Positions 58,269 to 64,000 of a stretch of DNA of 64,000 bases are shown piece by piece. The position numbers were made by a program, and so were the translations under genes. Position 1 is the first letter of the stretch. Every line of letters starts with the position of its first letter. Location: NCBI GenBank assembly GCA_033002965.1, contig JAURVB010014401.1, positions 62,001 to 126,000 of the forward strand, given 5' to 3'. The notes under the pieces were generated by a model. That model was not told the DNA's origin. It ran no database searches and saw nothing but the letters and a program-made list of their open reading frames with translations. The DNA comes from Piper betle (Eukaryota; Streptophyta; Magnoliopsida; Piperales; Piperaceae).

Positions 58269-59120
58269 TTATCTTTTCCTCCTGGCCAAGTAACGATGGA
58301 CCTGCTGGTGTTTTAATATTGCCCAAACCAAGTGTCTAAGAGAAAATTCCGGCCACAAAACCTCAGCAACAATCAAATTGCAAAAACTTGTTTGCCACAA
58401 AAGGAAATTGCTCAGTCGACTTTCTCCAGACGTTCTAATCAACATATCAGGATCAGGGATCCCAGCAGTATACATGTGACTTTCTAAATCTAAAATTTTA
58501 ATAAAATCACTTTCTGGGTCTTCCAATGAAGTAGACCTAAGTCCATTATTCAGGTTCTTTTGTTGAATTTTTGCCAATCTTTCCCTACAAGATTCTTGAA
58601 CAGAATGGACAATTTCATGGGTACAAGTATATGCCACACAGACAGATAGAACTACTCTTTTGTTCTCAGCTGTTGATAACATAATCTTCTCTGCTGCTAA
58701 TTTAACAGGTGCGCTCAAAAGATCCAAGTTTCCCATGAAATTAATCTTAATCCCGTAACCGTTCAATACACTCTTTTCATTGAGTAAATCTTCCATTTTC
58801 TCTAACATCAATTCCATAAGACGATCAACTTCTTCAGGGCTTCTCTTAAAGTTGTCTATACTAAATGCATAGATGGTTACATACTTCACACCAAGTTCAT
58901 AGCAATATTGGAGTATGGACATGAGGGCCAAAAAACCTGCTTGGTGACCTGCACCTGCCTTCAAATTCTGATTCCGTGCAAACCTTCTGTTTCCATCCAT
59001 AATGAATGCAATGTGCTGCGGGATGGGACCAATTGACAGAACCTTGGACAGAACATCACGAAAGAAGTCCCACAAATACTTTAATAATCTCTGCAGGAAA
59101 ATTCCACCACTTTCTCCCAT
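58269..59120 (-). CDS. CPT: cis-prenyltransferase / dehydrodolichyl diphosphate synthase-like, copy B (intact)
   Basis: An intact single-exon frame of 283 residues. It is expected to condense isopentenyl units onto farnesyl diphosphate to form long-chain cis-polyprenyl diphosphates for dolichol at the ER. Conserved regions: HIAFIMDGNRRFA with catalytic Asp42, GAGHQAGF with His59, YAFSIDNFKR (84-93) and RTSGESRLSNF (229-239) followed by LWQ. An amphipathic N-terminal helix (about 8-30) may contact the membrane. The protein ends in LARRKR and has no C-terminal RxG motif; in known eukaryotic two-subunit enzymes that motif is supplied by the NgBR/CPT-like partner, so a partner is inferred. I chose ATG 59120: upstream codons lack an ATG and include an acceptor-like TTTCAG, suggesting a 5' UTR intron. 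It is the only undamaged gene in the window. Confidence 0.92.
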   Translation of the reverse strand: MGESGGIFLQRLLKYLWDFFRDVLSKVLSIGPIPQHIAFIMDGNRRFARNQNLKAGAGHQAGFLALMSILQYCYELGVKYVTIYAFSIDNFKRSPEEVDRLMELMLEKMEDLLNEKSVLNGYGIKINFMGNLDLLSAPVKLAAEKIMLSTAENKRVVLSVCVAYTCTHEIVHSVQESCRERLAKIQQKNLNNGLRSTSLEDPESDFIKILDLESHMYTAGIPDPDMLIRTSGESRLSNFLLWQTSFCNLIVAEVLWPEFSLRHLVWAILKHQQVHRYLARRKR

Positions 59121-59836
59121 TACTGTCAAACTATACACAAGATCTGAAATTAAGGGGGAAAAATAAAATCAATAGAAGGAAGACATGGGCATGTGAAGTC
59201 AAGTTCTTTATAAAAAATAAACAATGTTGCAGTTTTATAGTTCTTCAACTCTAAACACAACAAAGTACCTACAAATGCAGTGGATCCAACAATAATAACA
59301 AGACATGTAAATTAAAAGGTTATCTATTTTAAAACAATTTGAAGTAAAAGTTAACAAACTAGGAGGATGATTTAATCAGCAAAATTTGCACATTAATTTT
59401 TTTATGTCTAAGAGCAAAAGTAAAAATAAATTACAATAGCTACCTATCAAGGTAAAACATCAATTGTCACACTAAGGTCTCGGGGACAAAAATCCTAAAA
59501 TAGGATCCCTGTGAACCACATTGAATGAACTAATTGAATTGAACACGACCATTCTAGTAGGACACCAATATAATATTCAACCAAGGTTTCACTTCTCGTT
59601 CTCGGCGAGATGCCGATCTCGAGAGGTGTCTAAGGCGGAACACCTTCCCAAGAAGGGAAGGGATAGGGGGAAAAGGAAGAGGGAGAAAGAGAAAGGGAAG
59701 TGAGAGTTGGTAGGAGGGCGGCGACGGGAAGGGGAATGGGTTGGTGGCAGGGCGGTGGGCGGGGCTGGGGGAGGGGGTGGCTGGCAGTGACAAGCGGAGC
59801 TAGTAGAGGAGGTGGGCGACGCCGGTTGTATATATA
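59121..59836. other. CPT copy B upstream flank with pyrimidine/GC-rich block
   Basis: Same composition and order as 1734-2480. The C/T-rich block on the CPT strand lies at about 59600-59830 and ends at a (TA)n tract. Any promoter of the intact CPT must lie here or in the MITE-containing DNA beyond. No TATA box can be singled out with confidence. Confidence 0.5.
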
Positions 59837-59853
59837 TATATATATATAGAAAA

Positions 59854-59993
59854 AGTCTAGTATGATCTGCAAGAAAGCATCTCATATATGTTTTCGCCAT
59901 TAGATAGAGATCGAGAAGCGTATTTCGCATCTCAAAGTTAATCTAATGGTGATTAATACTACGAGCTGCCTGCAAATAATTCATAGTAGACTA
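59854..59993 (-). mobile_element. MITE in a (TA)n tract, copy 1
   Basis: The element runs AGTCTAGTATGATCTGC ... CATAGTAGACT, with an internal GCCATTAGATAGAGATCGAG and TCTAATGGTGATTAAT. It is flanked on the left by (TA)13 and on the right by ATATA. Same family as 61574, 63304 and 63451; here in reverse orientation. Confidence 0.7.
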
Positions 59994-60009
59994 ACGATAT
60001 ATGCAATTA

Positions 60010-61300
60010 TGAACTGATTCTTGTTTGATTTTTTCAAATCGGTTCGATTTAGAGACTTCCCCTTCAGCTGATTCAAAGGCCGATTCTGATTTTTGCAATT
60101 ATGGTTTTGAATCTATTTCATAATGATGCAATCATATGCCATAATTTTACATATGCAATTCAAGGAAGAAGACTGTATGAAGGGAAGTGGAACAAACTAT
60201 GGGCATTGCTCAATGAATAATACAGGTAAGATTTTGGTGGATGGTTGGTCAATGACATTATATCTTTTTTTCATTTTATAAAGGCAACTTAGCAGATATT
60301 TATCTTTTAATGTCAATAGACAATAGATTCGGTATCTTCCAACCTTCATTTCTCCTCCTCTCTTCTCTGCTTCTCTTGATTTAAGCCGGCTAGGCTAGAC
60401 CGAGTTTGCGATAACCAACACAGTGGATCCCTAATCTTGCTATCCTTTCTCAATGAAGAAAGACTCGGGTTTTTTCGATGCTTTGGTTGGCCGATATTGA
60501 AACGCCGTTAATGTCTCCATCTCTTTTAACATTTTTTGTTGGTGTCACCCATCACTTTGTCCACTTGCCGCTTGTTGGGGATGATCATGAAAAAATCATC
60601 CGTTTTGCATATGGGTGTATATATATGTGTCAATGTAGATGACACCTTGCAATCAAACAGAAAAATCATTTCAGCTTTTATTCCGTAAAGATGAGGTTTT
60701 TCTTGTTGGAACGATTTGAGTCTGTTTTGAAGTTTTTTGCATACTGTTGAGTGATTGATGCAAGTGTTTGCAGGGTATGGTGTTTATAATGGGGGAGTAG
60801 ATTGTGGGATGATCTTATATTTTTCATTGATAAGGCTTCTTCTATATTTGTGTCATTGTTCTTGCTTAATTGGTGAACAATTCTTCTATTTCTTTTAGAT
60901 TGTGATGGAAGTTGTTATGTGGAAGTGAAAGCGAATTACGTCTCTAGTCATTTATATAAAAAAATTGCCTTTAATGAGATTCTGTTTTAAATCTTTGTGG
61001 AAGTTGTTTTTGGTGAATCTTTTGTTTCTTTTTTATTATGATGGAATTGGTAATTTATGAGGGAATTTTTTTTTAATGATTTTAAGTCTCATGGCCAAAT
61101 AGCAGTAATTTTTCAATTTTGTTTTACAAGTGTCTTACTTTGCAAAAGAGTAAAAAGCATTGAATGGTAGTTGTTGGAGGTTAAAACAGTGTGTTGAATA
61201 CAAGGTTCACCTTTTCAGTCCCTAGACTCGTGGCAGAAAGTTTAAAAGAACCTAAAGAGATTTCAAAAATATCTGGATCTTAGAAATGCTAGTATAAACA
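60010..61300 (-). repeat. Third duplicated unit: inverted copy of 2480-3453 plus 9463-9700
   Basis: Reading the reverse strand, 61300 to about 60270 follows 2480-3453, and 60262 to 60010 follows 9463-9700 with no gap between. It is the uninterrupted version of the sequence split in unit A. No coding content recognised. Confidence 0.75.
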
Positions 61301-61573
61301 AATATATAATATATAATTCATGCAATTTATGTCAAATTTTAGTTTAAATTAACATTCAAATTAATATTTTTATTCAAAAAATCATAATTAGATGATCCTT
61401 TTACCTAATGACACCTCCAATTTTTATATATTTTATATAATAATTATATATTTTTGTCTTCTAATCATATTTTCTAATATAATTTGTGAAATTTACACTA
61501 AAAAATACAATTAGGACAAAAAAAATAAGTTTTAAATTATAGACATCGTGTGTGTATATATATATATATCACT

Positions 61574-61705
61574 AGTCTACTATGAGTTGCTTGCCGGCAA
61601 CTCATAGTATTAATCACCACTAGATTAACCTCAAGAAGCGAAATACACTTCTCAATGTATGGCCAAAACATGCATGAGATGTCTGCTTGCAGCTCATAGA
61701 AGACT
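61574..61705 (+). mobile_element. MITE in a (TA)n tract, copy 2
   Basis: Ends AGTCTACTATGAGTTGC and GCAGCTCATAGAAGACT form ~17-bp inverted repeats with two mismatches. It is flanked by TATATATATC on the left and TTATATATATATATA on the right. A subterminal palindrome GAGTTGCTTGCCGGCAACTC follows the left end. Confidence 0.75.
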
Positions 61706-61725
61706 TTATATATATATATACACAC

Positions 61726-62446
61726 AACCGGCGTCGCTCACCTCCTCTACCAACGCCGCCACCCACCTCTCCACCTACCACCTCCGCTAGCCGGTGCCAG
61801 CCCCCTTCCTCGACCCCCGCCCACCCCCTTGCCACCAACCCTCCTACCCCCTCTTACTTCCCTTTCTCTTTCTCCCTCCCCCTTTCCTCCTCTTTCCCCT
61901 ATCCCTACCCTTTTTGGGGAGGTGTTTCGTCTTAGACACCTCCTGAGACCGGGATCTCGCTGAGAACGAGAAGAGAAACTCAGGTTGAATATTATATTAG
62001 TGTCATACCAAAATATCTGTGTTCAATTTAATTAGTTTGTTCAATGTGGTTCACATAAATCTTTTTTAAGGATTTTTGTCCCCGAGATTTTAGTGTGACA
62101 ATTGATGTTTTACTTTGGTAGGTAGCTATTGCAATTTACTTTTTACTTCTGCCCTTAGAAATAAAAAAATTAATGCACAAATTTTGCTGATTAAATCATC
62201 CTCCTAGTTTGTTAACTTTTACTTCAAATTGTTTTAAAATAGATAACCTTTCAATTTACATGTCTTGTTATTATTGTTGGATCCACTGCATTTGTAGGCA
62301 CTTTGTTGTGTTTTGAGTTGAAGAACTATAAAACTGCAACATTGTTTATTTTTTATAAAGAACTTGACTTCACATGCCCATGTCTTCCTTCTATTGATTT
62401 TAATTTTTCTCCTTTAATTTCAGATCTTGTGTATAGTTTGACAGTA
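61726..62446 (+). other. CPT copy C upstream flank with C/T-rich block
   Basis: Inverted counterpart of 59121-59830: a C/T-rich block at 61735-61960, then the AT-rich flank up to TTTCAGATC just before the CPT start. It does not drive an intact gene now. Confidence 0.6.
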
Positions 62447-63298
62447 ATGGGAGAAAGCGGTGGAATTTTCCTGCAGAGATTATTAAAGTATTTGTGGGAC
62501 TTCTTTCGTGATGTTCTGTCCAAGGTTCTGTCAATTGGTCCCATCCCGCAGCACATTGCATTCATTATGGATGGAAACAGAAGGTTTGCACGGAATCAGA
62601 ATTTGAAGGTAGGTGCAGGTCACCAAGCAGGTTTTTTGGCCCTCATGTCCATACTCCAATATTGCTATGAACTTGGTGTGAAGTATGTAACCATCTATGC
62701 ATTTAGTATAGACAACTTTAAGAGAAGCCCTGATGAAGTTGTTCGTGTTATGAAATTGATGTTAAAGAAAATGGAAGATTTACTCATTAAAAAGAGTATA
62801 TTGGACAATTACGAGATTAAGATTGATTTCACCGGACACTTGATCTTTTGAGCGTGCCTGTTAAGCTAGCAACCGAGAAGATTATAGTATCAACAGCTGA
62901 GAACAAAAGAGTAGTGCTATCTGTCTGTGTGGCATATACTTGTACCCACGAAATTGTCCATGCTGTTCAAGAATCTTACAAGGAAAAATTGGAAAAAATT
63001 TAACAAAAGAACCTGAATAATGAACTTAGTTCTACTTCATTGAAAGACCCCAGAATGCAATTTCATTAAAATTTTAGATTTAGAAAGTCATATGTATACA
63101 ACTAGAATCCCTAATTCTGATATGTTGATTAGCACGTCTGGAAAAAGTCAACTGAACAATTTCCTTATGTGGCAGATGAGTTTTTGCAATTTGATTGCTA
63201 CTGAGGTTCTGTAATAGGAATTTTCTCTTAGACACTTGTTTTGGGCAATATTAAGACACTAGCGGGTCCATCGCTACTTGGCCAAGAGGAAAAGATAA
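62447..63298 (+). pseudogene. CPT: cis-prenyltransferase copy C, frameshift and multiple stops
   Basis: The N-terminal half is nearly identical to copy B (MGESGGIFLQ, HIAFIMDGNRRFA, GAGHQAGF, YAFSIDNFKR). One base is lost near 62838, so the NLDLL region reads HLIF and a stop at 62849-62851. Downstream homology continues with a TAA after KI at about 63001, a 1-base change near 63050, TAATAG after EVL at about 63213 and a TAG near 63260, to the old terminator at 63296-63298. It lies head to head with copy B, forming an inverted repeat around a ~1.9 kb spacer. Clearly dead. Confidence 0.93.
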
Positions 63299-63303
63299 TG
63301 GCT

Positions 63304-63403
63304 AGTCTACTATGAGCTGCTTGCAGGCAGCTCATAGTATTAATCACCACTAGATTAACCTCGAGATGCAAAATACACTTCTCGATGTCTATCTAATGGC
63401 CAA

Positions 63404-63408
<5 letters not shown>
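63304..63408 (+). mobile_element. MITE of the (TA)n-associated family, copy 3 (truncated)
   Basis: It begins AGTCTACTATGAGCTGC six bases after the dead CPT stop, keeps the subterminal palindrome and the CACCACTAGATTAACCTCGAG core, and is cut at GGCCAAAATTT, where a long (TA)n tract takes over. Confidence 0.7.
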
Positions 63409-63447
<39 letters not shown>

Positions 63448-63450
63448 GTT

Positions 63451-63679
63451 AGTCTACTATGCGTTGCTTACAAGCAATTCATAGTATTAATCACCACTAG
63501 ATTAAGCACAAAATGAGAAATATGCTCTATCTAATAGCCAAAATATGAATGAGATGTCTACTATAGGTTGCAAGTAGGCATCTCATTCATATTTTGGCCA
63601 TTAGATAGAGCATATTTCTCATTTTGAGCTTAATCTAGTGGTGATTAATCTATGAGCTGCTTGTAAGCAACTCATAGTA
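63451..63679. mobile_element. Fold-back copy of the (TA)n-associated MITE, copy 4
   Basis: Two inverted arms of about 100 bp: the left arm starts AGTCTACTATGCGTTGC and the right arm ends GCAACTCATAGTA. They meet around 63560-63580 (GGTTGCAAGTAGG). Arms share CACCACTAGATTAAGC, GAGAAATATGCTC and CCAAAATATGAATGAGATG. It is flanked by (TA)n on both sides. Confidence 0.8.
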
Positions 63680-63747
63680 TATATATATATATATATATAC
63701 AACCAGCGTCGCCCACCTCCTCTACCAGCACCATCACCCACCTCTTA

Positions 63748-64000
63748 TCCTCTCTTAATTTCGAAAAATATTATAATTAAATGACCTGTGTTAAATGGGA
63801 TTCAATAAAACGACCACTTAACATTAAACAAAACAATGATTGAGCAGAAAACAAATAAAAAAGAGAGTCCTAATGGACCTAGAAGAAGCTCCAACTAATG
63901 TCAAGCTCCTACTCTACACCTACACAACCAAACTACACACTAACTCTCATGCTAACTATATGATGCATATATAACATAGATGCATATGAACATAATCTCA
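63748..64000 (+). mobile_element. Start of another diverged 3.1 kb LTR-family copy, running off the window
   Basis: It matches 29240-29490 and 40900-41160: ATTAAATGACCTGTGTTAAATGGG, AAACGACCACTTAAC, AGAGAGTCCTAATGGACCTAG, GAAGCTCCAACT, CTCCTACTCTACACCTACACA, TAACTCTCATGCTAACT. It begins inside the LTR, directly after a 50-bp remnant of the CPT GC-rich block (63692-63745). Confidence 0.7.

Larger units (their letters stand above)
57394..59836 (+). repeat. Segmental duplication unit B
   Basis: Homologous to 1-2470 in the same orientation: FLY tail, convergent CPT, CPT flank and GC-rich block. It ends at a (TA)n tract where a MITE is inserted. Small indels distinguish it from unit A (for example AAAC versus AAAA in the FLY tail). 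Confidence 0.9.

Noticed and set aside
1..64000. tRNA, rRNA or other structured RNA genes
   Set aside because: No cloverleaf with intact A and B boxes or rRNA-like stretch was recognised. Only degraded B-box-like motifs within SINE-like repeats were seen.

Overview
This window is nuclear DNA from a flowering plant. It has spliceosomal introns with GT/AG borders, plant-specific gene families (HUA1-type CCCH proteins, FAR1/FRS proteins, major latex protein, FLY-type membrane E3 ligase, ABC1-like kinase, plant HMG-CoA reductase), (TA)n microsatellites, and an AT-rich background with GC-rich blocks. The species cannot be fixed from the sequence. All alignments below were made by eye between parts of the window or against remembered families, so no percentages or database scores are given.

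Layout. Positions 1-3453 hold the 3' tail of a FLY-type gene followed by a reverse-strand cis-prenyltransferase (CPT) copy. The same unit recurs at 57394-59836 and, inverted and partial, at 60015-63300. Only the middle CPT (58269-59120) is an intact reading frame. Positions 3454-9462 look like about 6 kb inserted into the first unit: a ~1.5 kb solo LTR (duplication GTTAG) that contains a ~3.1 kb solo LTR (duplication AGCGT), followed by a hAT-type MITE. From 12551 to 22054, on the reverse strand, lie a latex-protein (Bet v 1 fold) gene and a many-exon PSMD5-like gene, both with lesions. Positions 23634-33500 are a mosaic of hAT-type elements and fragments of the 3 kb LTR family. A YTH-domain m6A-reader gene spans 34070-37662 with two lesions. 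A FAR1/MULE transposase-derived gene (39284-46690) is split by two LTRs of the same family. Positions 47243-50876 look like a hAT-type element that carries pieces of two unrelated host genes, HMG-CoA reductase and an ABC1K kinase. A HUA1-like CCCH gene follows on the reverse strand (51904-56810), frameshifted and lacking its last finger. The right end holds two CPT copies facing each other, and a family of MITEs sitting in (TA)n tracts.

How it fits together. Almost every recognisable conserved gene here is broken (nonsense codons, 1-2 base frameshifts, missing exons) while its exon-intron structure is still legible. This suggests an old duplicated segment losing its genes under transposon invasion. 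Some single-base homopolymer lesions could be sequencing errors; the nonsense codons and missing exons are harder to explain that way. The most unusual structure is the gene-capturing hAT-like element at 47243-50876. The next most unusual are the triplicated FLY/CPT unit and the (TA)n-associated MITEs.
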